A DNA stretch of 64,000 nucleotides from Paenibacillus silvisoli (lineage in GTDB: Bacteria; Bacillota; Bacilli; Paenibacillales; Paenibacillaceae): NCBI RefSeq assembly GCF_030866765.1, contig NZ_CP133017.1, positions 1,207,001-1,271,000 on the forward strand. The letters run 5' to 3'. The stretch's first letter is position 1, and every line of letters starts with the position of its first letter. Both the position numbers and the translations under genes were made by a program. The notes under the pieces were generated by a model. It had not been told where the DNA came from and ran no database searches. It saw only the letters and a program-made list of their open reading frames with translations. Positions 40,847 to 49,572 of the stretch are shown here, one piece after another.

Positions 40847-41811
40847 TCATTTTGCAAACGAATGAACTGACCAAAACTTATTCATCGGGAATGGGCTGCT
40901 CCGATATTTCCCTGGAAATAGAGAAGGGCCGAGTATTCGGCCTTCTCGGACCGAATGGCGCCGGCAAAAGCACGTTCGTCAAAATGGTCGTCGGACTGCT
41001 GCGCCCTGATTCCGGCAGCGGCACGCTCTTCGGCAAGCCGATCGGCCATCCGGAATCGCGAATCAAGCTCGGCTATTTGCCTGAGCTGTTTCGCTTTCAG
41101 GATTGGCTGACGGGTGAAGAGGTGCTCCGCTACCATGCCGGATTATGCGGGGTTTCGCGATCGGAGTCGAAGTCTGCCGCATTTTCGGCCCGCATCAAGG
41201 AAGTGCTGAGGCTGAGCGGTCTGAATGAACGAGGCTTAAACCGCGTCCGCCATTACTCCAAAGGAATGCAGCAGCGTCTAGGTTTAGCTTGCGCGCTGCT
41301 CATGGATCCGGAGTTCATCATTTTGGATGAGCCCTCATCGGCTCTCGATCCGGTTGGCCGGTACGAGGTTCGTATGCTGCTGAGCCGGCTGCGCGCCGAG
41401 GGGAAGACCGTCTTTCTGAACACGCATCTGCTCGAAGATGTCGAAGCCGTATGCGATGATGTCGCTTTCCTGCATCAAGGCCGGCTGCGCGCGGTCGGAC
41501 CGATGCAGCAGCTGCTGCGCAGAGGATCGAGCTGGGAGATTACGGTGTCCGGCTGGCTGCCGGAGCTGGAGGCGACGATAGCGTCTCAATTGCTTCCCGG
41601 CATGTCCATCAAGCTGGAGCGACAGGATGCGGACGGCAGCGCCGTCCTTCATGTCGCCGCGCGGGGACGGGAGCAGCTGGGCTTTATGAATCGGCTGCTT
41701 GTGGAAGAAGGCGTAACGGTATACGAAGTACGCCCCGTTCAGAGCCGTCTGGAGGAATGGTTTCTCGCCATGTCCGGCGAGACAAGGCAGCAAGGAGGCG
41801 GCCCGGTATGA
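40843..41811 (+). CDS. ABC transporter ATP-binding protein
   Basis: A 322-residue ATPase of the drug/bacitracin-export type: Walker A GLLGPNGAGKST, Q-loop region, signature HYSKGMQQRLGLA, Walker B EFIILDEPSSALDP, switch His in LNTHLLEDVE. A 100-residue C-terminal extension follows. Overlaps both the preceding and following genes by four bases. Forms an exporter with the permease at 41808-42665. Being in an ECF sigma operon, it probably answers cell-envelope stress. Confidence 0.92.
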   Translation: MIILQTNELTKTYSSGMGCSDISLEIEKGRVFGLLGPNGAGKSTFVKMVVGLLRPDSGSGTLFGKPIGHPESRIKLGYLPELFRFQDWLTGEEVLRYHAGLCGVSRSESKSAAFSARIKEVLRLSGLNERGLNRVRHYSKGMQQRLGLACALLMDPEFIILDEPSSALDPVGRYEVRMLLSRLRAEGKTVFLNTHLLEDVEAVCDDVAFLHQGRLRAVGPMQQLLRRGSSWEITVSGWLPELEATIASQLLPGMSIKLERQDADGSAVLHVAARGREQLGFMNRLLVEEGVTVYEVRPVQSRLEEWFLAMSGETRQQGGGPV

Positions 41812-42665
41812 TGTGGATCTCTTATATCGGCAAGGAATGGATACGCAAAAAAATTGGGCTCGTCACCTTCGTGCTGACCCTTCTGTTTGCCGGCTTATTC
41901 TCTTATGGCAGCTACGAAATCGCGAAGCACGCTTTGGATGAACCGAATCCGAACGCTCTTCTAAACGGCATGATGCTCATGGCGTTAGGCTTATTGTTCG
42001 CTCAAATGATTATCGCCTTTCTCATCTTGTTCGCAACGATGGGAGCCATCTCCGGCGAGGTGGAGAACGGACAGATGCTGGCTGTGCTGGCTCGCCCGAT
42101 TCCGCGCTGGAAGGTTTACCTGGGCAAGTATATGGGAAGCGCCGCGTGGCTCATCGTCTACAGCATAGCGTTGTATTTAGCCATCCTGCTCCCGGTTCAC
42201 CATTGGCTGAACTTCCCGCTCGATGCTTTCGCCATCTTGAAATCGCTGCTGCTGTTCATCTGGGCGCCGCTGCTGCTTCTTGCCTTGTCCATGCTGGGCT
42301 CGGTGTACTTGCCGATGCTCGGTAACGGCGTTGCCTGCGCGCTATTATACGGATTATCCATGTTTAGCGGATTTGTGGAGAATATCTTCACGATCGACGG
42401 CGACGGAAATGGCGGCAATGCGACCGCGAGCCAAATCTCGCTCTTCTTCTCCATGCTGATGCCATCCAATGCGATGCTCCGCAGAGTGACCTATGAGCTG
42501 TTCGCAGGCTTGGATTTGCCGATTCCGGCGGACATGATCAACTCGATGGGGCCATTCTCGACCGTAAATGTGCCAAGCATGGCGTTTGTCGGCTACACCG
42601 TAATCTATTTTATCGTGCTGCTCGCTATCGGCTGCATGGCGTTCAAGCGTAAAGACATTGCATAA
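41808..42665 (+). CDS. ABC-2 type transporter permease
   Basis: A 285-residue membrane protein with six hydrophobic segments. The motif SGEVENGQMLAVLARPIPRWK between helices is characteristic of ABC-2 permeases. The ATG 41808 overlaps the ATPase stop (ATGA) and has AAGGAGGCGG upstream; the frame is open from 41757 but that region lies inside the ATPase gene. Partner of the preceding ATPase. Confidence 0.88.
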   Translation: MMWISYIGKEWIRKKIGLVTFVLTLLFAGLFSYGSYEIAKHALDEPNPNALLNGMMLMALGLLFAQMIIAFLILFATMGAISGEVENGQMLAVLARPIPRWKVYLGKYMGSAAWLIVYSIALYLAILLPVHHWLNFPLDAFAILKSLLLFIWAPLLLLALSMLGSVYLPMLGNGVACALLYGLSMFSGFVENIFTIDGDGNGGNATASQISLFFSMLMPSNAMLRRVTYELFAGLDLPIPADMINSMGPFSTVNVPSMAFVGYTVIYFIVLLAIGCMAFKRKDIA

Positions 42666-42686
42666 ATTACTGAAGGAGATAAGACA

Positions 42687-43613
42687 ATGACTCAAACCAT
42701 TTTGCAGGTTCGCGGACTTTGCAAACATTATAAAGGCGTTAAAGCCGTAAACGGCATCGATATGACGCTGCAGCAAGGCGATATTTACGGCTTTCTCGGC
42801 CAGAACGGAGCAGGCAAAACGACGGCGATCCGCATGATGATGGGTCTCATCCAGCCTACGGCGGGAACGGTGGACTTGCTCGGCGAGCGCATCGGCCGCG
42901 GAGGCAACCCGGTGCTGCGCAAGGTCGGCTCCGTGATTGAGTATCCCGGATTTTATCCGAACCTGACCGCAATCGAGAATCTGGATATTCACCGCAAAAT
43001 GATGGGCATCCAAGGGAAGGATTGCTTGGATGATGCTCTGCAAACGACCGGACTGTGGGAAGCCAGAAACCGCCGGGCGGCGCAGTTCTCCCTCGGCATG
43101 AAGCAGCGGCTTGGGATTGCGAGAGCGATTCTGCACTCGCCGGAGCTGCTTATCCTAGATGAACCGACGAACGGTCTTGACCCGATGGGCATCAAAGAAA
43201 TCCGTCAGCTTATTTTGGATCTCGCGCAGAAACGGAACATTTCCATTCTCGTATCCAGCCATATTTTGAGCGAAGTGGAGCAGCTGGCATCGAAGGTGGG
43301 CATCATTCACCGCGGCGTTATGCTGGAGGAGACGCCGATGCAGGCGCTCAAGGACCGGAATCGGCAGTACATCAGCCTGCAGGTCGACCAGCAGGAGAAG
43401 TCGAAAGAGCTGCTCGTTCAGGAGCTGGGCATCAAGGATTGCCGGATGGAGGAGAACGGCTGGCTGCGCGTGTACGACGCAGGGCTGAAGCCGGCTGAAA
43501 TGAACCGGATGCTCGTGCGCGAAGGCATTCTCGTCAACAGCTTGTCCGCCGTGAAGGATTCGCTCGAAGACTACTTTGTCAGACTCGTGGAAGGAGGTGC
43601 GGTCCGTGCTTAA
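42687..43613 (+). CDS. ABC transporter ATP-binding protein (BcrA-like)
   Basis: A 308-residue ATPase: Walker A GFLGQNGAGKTTA, signature QFSLGMKQRLGIA, Walker B ELLILDEPTNGLDP and switch VSSHILSEVE. It closely follows the bacitracin-resistance BcrA pattern, including the long C-terminal part (MLEETPMQALKDRNRQYISL). TGAAGGAGATAAGACA precedes the ATG. Second exporter pair of the ECF sigma operon; BcrA-like transporters remove lipid-targeting antibiotics or bacteriocins, but the substrate is not deducible. Confidence 0.9.
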   Translation: MTQTILQVRGLCKHYKGVKAVNGIDMTLQQGDIYGFLGQNGAGKTTAIRMMMGLIQPTAGTVDLLGERIGRGGNPVLRKVGSVIEYPGFYPNLTAIENLDIHRKMMGIQGKDCLDDALQTTGLWEARNRRAAQFSLGMKQRLGIARAILHSPELLILDEPTNGLDPMGIKEIRQLILDLAQKRNISILVSSHILSEVEQLASKVGIIHRGVMLEETPMQALKDRNRQYISLQVDQQEKSKELLVQELGIKDCRMEENGWLRVYDAGLKPAEMNRMLVREGILVNSLSAVKDSLEDYFVRLVEGGAVRA

Positions 43614-44331
43614 TTTGATCGCTTGCGAATGGTTGAAATGGCGGCGCTCCCGCATGCTCTGGATGATTCTGCTCGGCGCGCTGCTTCCGATTGCACTTGT
43701 TTTTCTCATCCAGCTGAACTCTTCGGAACCGTTTGATTGGAAGGCGCTCTTCACGAACAACCTGTTTATCATGACGATGCTGATGTGCCCGGCGCTCTTC
43801 GCTCTGTTGACCGGCTACTTGTTCGCCAGGGAGTTCCAGGAACGGACCGTAAACAATTTGCTGACTGGACCGTACTCGCGCAATAAAGTGATGACGGCCA
43901 AGTTTCTGATCGCGCTGCCGGTACTGTTTTCCGTCGTGCTGCTGGCGTTTCTGCTGACATTCGGCATCGGCTTCTTCTTTACGAGCAAGCTTCCGACGTC
44001 GGACGTCCTGTTCGGGATTATGGGCAAATACGGCTTGCTCTTCATTCTGGAGTACGCATTGGTGCCGTTATCGGCAGCGGTTGCTCTGCTGTGGCGCAGT
44101 TATATCCCGGCGATGGGACTTGGCGTATTCGCCGTCGTATCTATCATTACGATCATGCAGTCCAAGTTCATTATGTACTATCCATGGAGCGCGCCGCTTA
44201 ATTTCATCTTGAACGTGTCGCCTGATCTCAATTCGGTGACGATCGGGGCGACGTCGATTGGCGCGGCATTCCTGATCCCGCTCGTCTTTATCGCCGTTTA
44301 CTTCCGCCGTTCGGACGTGCACAGCGGTTAG
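43606..44331 (+). CDS. ABC-2 type permease (BcrB-like)
   Basis: A 241-residue membrane protein with six hydrophobic segments, beginning MLNLIACEWLKWRRSRMLWM as in many lantibiotic/bacitracin export permeases, with LFAREFQERTVNNLLTGPYS after the second helix. Translation starts at GTG 43606 behind AAGGAGGTGCG, inside the 3' end of the ATPase gene (8-base overlap). Partner of the preceding BcrA-like ATPase and last gene of the ECF sigma operon. Confidence 0.87.
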   Translation: MLNLIACEWLKWRRSRMLWMILLGALLPIALVFLIQLNSSEPFDWKALFTNNLFIMTMLMCPALFALLTGYLFAREFQERTVNNLLTGPYSRNKVMTAKFLIALPVLFSVVLLAFLLTFGIGFFFTSKLPTSDVLFGIMGKYGLLFILEYALVPLSAAVALLWRSYIPAMGLGVFAVVSIITIMQSKFIMYYPWSAPLNFILNVSPDLNSVTIGATSIGAAFLIPLVFIAVYFRRSDVHSG

Positions 44332-44378
44332 TTTTTCCCGAAAATGAGCGTTGACCGCCGCCTTGGCCGGAGGTTATG

Positions 44379-44436
44379 CTAACCGTTAGAGTGCCGAATG
44401 AGCTGAATGGCTTGCCGGCGATATTAACGGTTAGAG
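44379..44436. repeat. TAACGG-type inverted repeat before the SulP gene
   Basis: CTAACCGTTAGAG (44379-44391) and TTAACGGTTAGAG (44424-44436). Both cores are near-palindromes; the second runs into the AGAGGTGA ribosome site of the next gene. Confidence 0.5.
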
Positions 44437-44445
44437 GTGAAGAGC

Positions 44446-45636
44446 TTGAGCAATGGTTCATGGCGTAAACAGTGGACATCGGATGTCAGACTGAACGTGC
44501 TGGCGGGCATGACGGCAACGCTGGCTTTAATACCGGACTCATTGGCATTTTCGTTTATGGCGGGCGTTCCGCCGCAGGTGGGTATTTATGCAACGATTTG
44601 CATTCTGCTCGTAATGACGTTTCTAGGCGGAAGACCCGGCATGATTTCGGCGGCGGCCGGTTCGATGTCGGTGCTTATGCTGACGCTGGTGAAGGAGCAC
44701 GGCATTCATTATTTGTTTGCGGCAACGGTTCTGACGGGCATTATTCAATATTTCATGGGCGTGCTGAAGCTTGGCAAAGTGATGCGGTTCGTACCGCAGC
44801 CGGTGCTGACGGGCTTCGTAAACGCGCTTGCGATTCTTATTTTTCTATCCCAGCTTCGTTATTTGGTGGATGCATCGTTCATGATGTACGTGCTGGTTGC
44901 GGTTGCGCTGCTAATCATTTACGTGCTGCCGCGCTACTTTAAAGCGATCCCTTCTCCGCTCGTTGCGGTGGCCGTTCTAACGGTTCTCGTATGGGCGGCG
45001 GGGATCCATGACGTAACGCGAATCGGCGACATTGCGGCGATTGACGCGTCATTGCCTTCGTTCCTGATGCCGGATATCCCGTTTACGTGGGAGACGTTCT
45101 TTATTATTTTGCCGTACGCGCTGTCGCTTGCCGTTGTCGGCTTTACGGAAACGATGCTGACGCAAAATCTGCTCGATGAAATGACCGACGAAAAAACGGA
45201 CAAGAACAAAGAAATGCGCGGGCAGGGCATCGCGAATGTCGTCGCAGGCTTCTTCGGCGGCATGGCCGGCTGCGCCCTGGTTGCGGAATCGGTCCTAAAC
45301 GTGAGAATGGGCGGACGGAACCGCTTATCGATGCTCGTTGCCGCGCTGTTTCTGCTCCTGCTCGTCGTCGTGCTCGGCGATTTGCTGTCGCTTGTCCCGA
45401 TGGCCGCGCTGGTTGGCATTATGCTGATGGTGTGCGTGGCGATTTTCGATTGGAAATCGGTATTCAAGATGCGCACGGTACCCGCGGCGGAAACCGCCGT
45501 CATGGTCATTACGGTGGCTGCGGTTGTCGCAACTCACGACTTGGCGATCGGCGTAGTAGCCGGCGTACTGGTCAGCTTCGCGCTTGTGTGGCTGCAGAAG
45601 CTGCGGTCGGTCAAGGAGCGTTCGCTCGAAGGTTAA
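44446..45636 (+). CDS. SulP family anion transporter without STAS domain
   Basis: A 396-residue SulP/SLC26-type membrane protein with about 10-12 hydrophobic segments. Typical stretches are LAGMTATLALIPDSLAFSFM, SAAAGSMSVLMLTLVKEHGI and NVVAGFFGGMAGCALVAESV. It ends directly after the last helix, lacking the C-terminal STAS domain of most SulP proteins. It may carry sulfate, bicarbonate or a carboxylate. TTG 44446 was preferred to GTG 44437 because AGAGGTGA lies five bases before it. Confidence 0.85.
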   Translation: MSNGSWRKQWTSDVRLNVLAGMTATLALIPDSLAFSFMAGVPPQVGIYATICILLVMTFLGGRPGMISAAAGSMSVLMLTLVKEHGIHYLFAATVLTGIIQYFMGVLKLGKVMRFVPQPVLTGFVNALAILIFLSQLRYLVDASFMMYVLVAVALLIIYVLPRYFKAIPSPLVAVAVLTVLVWAAGIHDVTRIGDIAAIDASLPSFLMPDIPFTWETFFIILPYALSLAVVGFTETMLTQNLLDEMTDEKTDKNKEMRGQGIANVVAGFFGGMAGCALVAESVLNVRMGGRNRLSMLVAALFLLLLVVVLGDLLSLVPMAALVGIMLMVCVAIFDWKSVFKMRTVPAAETAVMVITVAAVVATHDLAIGVVAGVLVSFALVWLQKLRSVKERSLEG

Positions 45637-45654
45637 GAGGAAGCGGGTGTTTGC

Positions 45655-46569
45655 ATGCGGGAATACAGCTTATTCGAACCGCGATGGCGCGCGGACGGCG
45701 ACTATCGCCCGAAGATTGATGCCTACTATTACAAACAATGGCTGGATTACGACATGGATTTCCATGCGCATGACGCCATCGAATTTATGTACGTTATTTC
45801 CGGCACTTGCACGGTAGAGACGAAGAGCGGCGCTGCCTTGATGCGCAAAGGCGATTTGATTTTGCTGGACAGCGGCGTGCTCCATAAATTGATCGTACCG
45901 AAAGAAACGCCGTGCCGAATGCTCAATGTCGAGTTTACGTTTACCGCTTGCGACGGCATTTATCCTTCGATGAAGCAGCTCGCGCAGGGCGACGAGGCGT
46001 TCGCCATGCTGCTGGACCGCAAGGTCAGCACGATCGTGCTTCGCGATCCGAGCGATATTCACCATATTTTGAAAAGCATCGTGATGGAGATGGACACCGG
46101 AGGAACGCAGCGCGACGGTATGGCGCACTTGCTGCTGTCGCAGCTGCTGCTCCGCGTGGCGCGCCTGGCTGCCGAGGAGGCGCGGGACAGCACCGTCAGT
46201 CAGCACCACCGTTACGTGCGGAAGGCCGCCGAGTATATACACCAGCATTACGACTGCGATATCCAGACGAAGGATGTGGCGGCTGCCGTCAATTTGCATC
46301 CGGTCTATTTGCAGCGGATTTTCAAAGCCAGCATGAACACGACGTTAACCGATTATTTGGCGGAGCTGCGGATCGAGAAGGCCAAAATGCTGCTCGCCCG
46401 CACCGATATCCCGATCATCGAAATCGCGGGCTACATTGGCTTGAACAGCCGGCAGTATTTCAGCATGCTGTTTAAGAAGCTGACGGGGATGTCGCCTGCC
46501 GCTTACCGCAAATCGATCGAAACGATGCAGGGCTTCGATACACGAGTTGCAATAGTTGACATGCAGTAG
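45655..46569 (+). CDS. AraC-family transcriptional regulator
   Basis: A 304-residue AraC protein: N-terminal cupin sensor (MDFHAHDAIEFMYVISGTCT, about residues 36-60) and C-terminal double helix-turn-helix (IQTKDVAAAVNLHPVYLQRI, IAGYIGLNSRQYFSMLFKKL). Starts 18 bases after the SulP gene with GAGGAAGCGG upstream. It precedes the melA gene, whose promoter region holds two palindromes, so control of alpha-galactoside use is likely, as with MelR/RafR-type activators. Confidence 0.87.
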   Translation: MREYSLFEPRWRADGDYRPKIDAYYYKQWLDYDMDFHAHDAIEFMYVISGTCTVETKSGAALMRKGDLILLDSGVLHKLIVPKETPCRMLNVEFTFTACDGIYPSMKQLAQGDEAFAMLLDRKVSTIVLRDPSDIHHILKSIVMEMDTGGTQRDGMAHLLLSQLLLRVARLAAEEARDSTVSQHHRYVRKAAEYIHQHYDCDIQTKDVAAAVNLHPVYLQRIFKASMNTTLTDYLAELRIEKAKMLLARTDIPIIEIAGYIGLNSRQYFSMLFKKLTGMSPAAYRKSIETMQGFDTRVAIVDMQ

Positions 46570-46586
46570 CCAATCCGGTTAGGAAT

Positions 46587-46601
46587 TTGGAAACGCATTC
46601 G
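46587..46601 (+). promoter_or_regulatory. CcpA cre-like site upstream of melA
   Basis: TTGGAAACGCATTCG matches the cre consensus at all but the last position; 104 bases before the melA start. Confidence 0.5.
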
Positions 46602-46621
46602 CGACGCTCCTGTTAGAATGA

Positions 46622-46684
46622 GGGTAATGAGTTCTCATTCCCATTATTCGCCTTTAGCGGAGAGAGTTTGACTACGTCAAACTC
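46622..46684. promoter_or_regulatory. Two palindromes in the melA leader
   Basis: GGGTAATGAGTTCTCATTCCC (46622-46642) has near-perfect arms. GAGTTTGAC-TAC-GTCAAACTC (46664-46684) has perfect 9-base arms and ends 20 bases before the ATG. The second could be an operator or a weak attenuator stem near the ribosome site. Confidence 0.5.
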
Positions 46685-46704
46685 CCTATTACAGGAGGGA
46701 TACA

Positions 46705-48213
46705 ATGTCGTTTAAAGTAGCTTTCATTGGTGCAGGCAGTATCGGATTTACGCGGGGCTTGCTGCGGGACTTGCTGGCGGTGCCGGAATTCCGAGATATC
46801 GAGATTGCGTTTACGGACATTAATGCGCACAACTTGGATATGGTGACCCAGCTGTGCCAGCGGGACATTCAAGAGAATGGCCTAAACATACAAATTCAGT
46901 CGACGACCGACCGCCGCGAAGCGGTGCGTGATGCGAAATACGTGCTCACCGTTGTCCGGATCGGCGGGCTGGAGGCGTTCCAGCACGATGTCGATATACC
47001 TCTGAAGTACGGCGTAGACCAGTGCGTCGGCGATACGCTTTGCGCAGGCGGCATTATGTATGGACAGCGCGGCATTGCGGCCATGCTCGACATTTGCAAA
47101 GATATCCGCGAAGTGGCTAGACCGGATGTGCTGATGCTGAACTATGCGAATCCGATGGCGATGCTGACATGGGCATGCAACAAATACGGCGGCGTTCGCA
47201 CGATCGGACTTTGCCACGGCGTGCAAGGCGGCCACCATCAGATTGCGGCGGTGCTCGGGCTGAAGAAGCAGGAAGTCGATATTATTTGCGCGGGCATTAA
47301 CCATCAAACCTGGTATGTGTCGGTGAAACATAACGGTGTCGATAAAACGGGCGATCTGCTTGAAGCGTTCGAGAATCATCCGGAGTTCCAGAAGACGGAG
47401 AAGGTTCGGATCGATATGCTGCGCCGGTTCGGCTATTATTCGACGGAGTCGAACGGCCATCTCAGCGAATACGTGCCATGGTACCGTAAACGCGCGGACG
47501 AGATTCAAGACTGGATCGACCTCGGCGTGTGGATCAACGGGGAGACCGGCGGTTATTTGCGCGTATGTACGGAAGGCCGCAACTGGTTCGAGACGGATTT
47601 CCCGAACTGGATGAAAGGCGACCCGTATGTGTACAGCGCCGAGAAGCGTTCAGAGGAGCATGGCTCTTATATTATCGAAGGCTTGGAAACGGGACGGCTG
47701 TACCGCGGACATTTCAATGTCGTGAACAACGGCGTCATTACGAACCTGCCGGACGATGCGATCATCGAAGCGCCGGGCTATGTCGATGCCAACGGCATCA
47801 ATATGCCGGTAGTCGGCGATTTGCCGCTCGGCTGCGCCGCCGTCTGCAACGTGAGCATTTCCGTGCAGCGTCTGGCGGTGGAAGCTGCCGTTCGCGGCGA
47901 TGACAACCTGCTCCGTCAAGCAATGATGATGGATCCGCTCGTAGGCGCGGTTTGCAATCCGAAGGAAATTTGGCAGATGGTCGACGAGATGCTCGCTGCC
48001 CAGGAAAAATGGCTGCCTCAATACGGCGATGCCATCGAGAAGGCGAAGGAACGGCTGGCGGCGGGCAATTTGATTCCGACGCGCGGCGATTATAAAGGAG
48101 CGGCACGTCTCAAGACGAAAACGGTTGAAGAGATGATGCAGGACCGCGAATCGGCCACGCGCAATGCCGGCGAAGCCGATAAGGCGAAGGAGCGCCCGGC
48201 GGCAGCTCATTAA
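46705..48213 (+). CDS. melA: Alpha-galactosidase, glycoside hydrolase family 4
   Basis: A 502-residue GH4 enzyme; this family uses NAD+ and Mn2+ in a redox-elimination mechanism. The Rossmann motif GAGSIGFTRGLLRDLL lies at residues 9-24, NYANPMAMLTWA in the middle, the metal site cysteine in LCHGVQGGHHQ, and GINHQTWYV follows. The overall form is that of MelA alpha-galactosidase rather than 6-phospho-glucosidases. The last 25 residues are charged and alanine-rich. ACAGGAGGGATACA precedes the ATG. Acts on melibiose/raffinose-type sugars in the cytoplasm. Confidence 0.9.
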   Translation: MSFKVAFIGAGSIGFTRGLLRDLLAVPEFRDIEIAFTDINAHNLDMVTQLCQRDIQENGLNIQIQSTTDRREAVRDAKYVLTVVRIGGLEAFQHDVDIPLKYGVDQCVGDTLCAGGIMYGQRGIAAMLDICKDIREVARPDVLMLNYANPMAMLTWACNKYGGVRTIGLCHGVQGGHHQIAAVLGLKKQEVDIICAGINHQTWYVSVKHNGVDKTGDLLEAFENHPEFQKTEKVRIDMLRRFGYYSTESNGHLSEYVPWYRKRADEIQDWIDLGVWINGETGGYLRVCTEGRNWFETDFPNWMKGDPYVYSAEKRSEEHGSYIIEGLETGRLYRGHFNVVNNGVITNLPDDAIIEAPGYVDANGINMPVVGDLPLGCAAVCNVSISVQRLAVEAAVRGDDNLLRQAMMMDPLVGAVCNPKEIWQMVDEMLAAQEKWLPQYGDAIEKAKERLAAGNLIPTRGDYKGAARLKTKTVEEMMQDRESATRNAGEADKAKERPAAAH

Positions 48214-48216
48214 TAG

Positions 48217-48260
48217 AAGAAGGGGATCGAGGCGCAGGCAGCGCTTCGATCCCCTTCTTT
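48217..48260. terminator. Bidirectional terminator between melA and pirin genes
   Basis: AAGAAGGGGATCGA(g)GCGC, short loop, GCGC(t)TCGATCCCCTTCTT; A- and T-rich at both ends. Confidence 0.9.
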
Positions 48261-48261
48261 A

Positions 48262-49038
48262 TTAGCGTTTCGGATACAACGGATAGTCGACTGTAGATGG
48301 GACGTCGATCAGAATTAGACGGAGCGGGGCATCGCCCGATGCGGCAATGACCGCTTCTTGGGCTTCATCCGCTCTGGCTAGGATGAAGTCTTTATGCTTG
48401 AACGCCGTTGTTTTCGAATCCGGCGCCGCGTAGGTCCACGACCCGTCGCCGCGAATGGCCAAAGCCGTCAGCGTGCGGTTGCCTTCGATCGGATGCGTGA
48501 ATTGCGCGCCGGGCTCGACCTCGACATCCCACATCCGCGCATCCGCCGTAATGGAGATTGGCGAGCCGTAGCCGATTACCGTTTTTTTCGTGTAGCCGTT
48601 GCCTTTTTCGGAAGGAAATTCTTCATGCTCGTATTGGCTGTAGGTCGGCTGTTGTTTGAGCGCTTCTTGAATGGAAGGCTCGAACCAGATTTGGAACCCT
48701 TCCATATCCGGGCCGACGAACCGTTCCTCGTGGCTGACGCCCGAGCCCGTCTGCATGAGCTGAACGCCGCCAGCGCCGATCGAGCTCTTCGTGCCAAGCG
48801 TGTCGCCGTGCTCCGCTTTGCCTGCAACGACATAGGTCATGATTTCAAAGGCTTGATGGGGGTGGAGCGGAATATAGCCTTCATTAGGCGAATGCGCCCA
48901 AGCCCAGTAGAACAAGGTGCTGACCCGTTTCACGACAGAGCCTTCGCCGGGGAAGCCGATCGGCTTCTGCTCCGTTATTTTGCCGCCGTCAAAAGCGCCT
49001 GTAGCTTGAAGAGTCGGACCGTATACGAGTGTTTGCAT
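48262..49038 (-). CDS. Pirin family protein
   Basis: A 258-residue bicupin of the pirin family. The metal-binding cupin motifs are HPHQAFEIMTYVVAG, EHGDTLG and GVSHEERFVGPD. Some bacterial pirins are quercetin 2,3-dioxygenases, others regulate metabolic enzymes; the sequence does not decide. GGGAGGC precedes the ATG. Lies 43 bases downstream of doxX on the same strand and is probably co-transcribed, fitting a quinone/electrophile defence role under the MhqR-like regulator. Confidence 0.87.
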   Translation of the reverse strand: MQTLVYGPTLQATGAFDGGKITEQKPIGFPGEGSVVKRVSTLFYWAWAHSPNEGYIPLHPHQAFEIMTYVVAGKAEHGDTLGTKSSIGAGGVQLMQTGSGVSHEERFVGPDMEGFQIWFEPSIQEALKQQPTYSQYEHEEFPSEKGNGYTKKTVIGYGSPISITADARMWDVEVEPGAQFTHPIEGNRTLTALAIRGDGSWTYAAPDSKTTAFKHKDFILARADEAQEAVIAASGDAPLRLILIDVPSTVDYPLYPKR

Positions 49039-49081
49039 GTGAATGCCTCCCTATTTAATAGCAGTAATTGTTGTGTTAAAA

Positions 49082-49471
49082 TCAGCCGATTGCGTATTCG
49101 CCCGCGCCGATGAGTGCCAAACCGATTGCCACCGCGATCAGAACGACCGCGTATTCCATACCGTTCGCGGTAATCCAATAGCCGTTTCTACGGTGTACCG
49201 ACACGATCGCGCCAAGCATGGTCAGCACGATCAGGGTAGCGGCAACCGGCATCCAGAAACCGAGTACGAAGAGCAGCCCGCCGGCCAGCTCCGCGAGACC
49301 TGCCGCCAGTGCGATGAGTACCCCAGGCTTAAGACCGATGGAGTCCATCCAGCCGCCGGTACCTTTCAACCCATAGCCGCCAAACCAGCCGAACAGCTTC
49401 TGCGCCCCGTGCCCCATAAACGTTAAACCGACAACCAGTCGAATAATCAACAATCCAAGTGCAATACTCAC
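49082..49471 (-). CDS. DoxX family membrane protein (MhqP-like)
   Basis: A 129-residue protein with four hydrophobic helices, DoxX signatures MGHGAQKLFGWFGGYGL and LAAGLAELAGGLLFVLGF. In Bacillus subtilis a DoxX protein (MhqP) belongs to the MhqR quinone-stress regulon, which agrees with the MarR gene upstream. Start is GTG 49471 behind GGGAGG. A candidate MarR operator lies 37 bases upstream. Confidence 0.85.
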   Translation of the reverse strand: MSIALGLLIIRLVVGLTFMGHGAQKLFGWFGGYGLKGTGGWMDSIGLKPGVLIALAAGLAELAGGLLFVLGFWMPVAATLIVLTMLGAIVSVHRRNGYWITANGMEYAVVLIAVAIGLALIGAGEYAIG

Positions 49472-49507
49472 GATGATGCCTCCCGTTAATCATTATTTTA
49501 TATTAAG

Positions 49508-49525
49508 TTTCTTTAAATTAAGATA
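49508..49525. promoter_or_regulatory. Candidate MarR/MhqR-type operator before doxX
   Basis: TTTCTTTAAATTAAGATA resembles, in reverse, the palindrome upstream of the marR gene (shared TATCTTAA-TTAAAGA pattern). Confidence 0.4.
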
Positions 49526-49572
49526 TATCTTCTAAAAAGCGAGCTTCACATTCGAATCAGGTAGGTCCAGCT

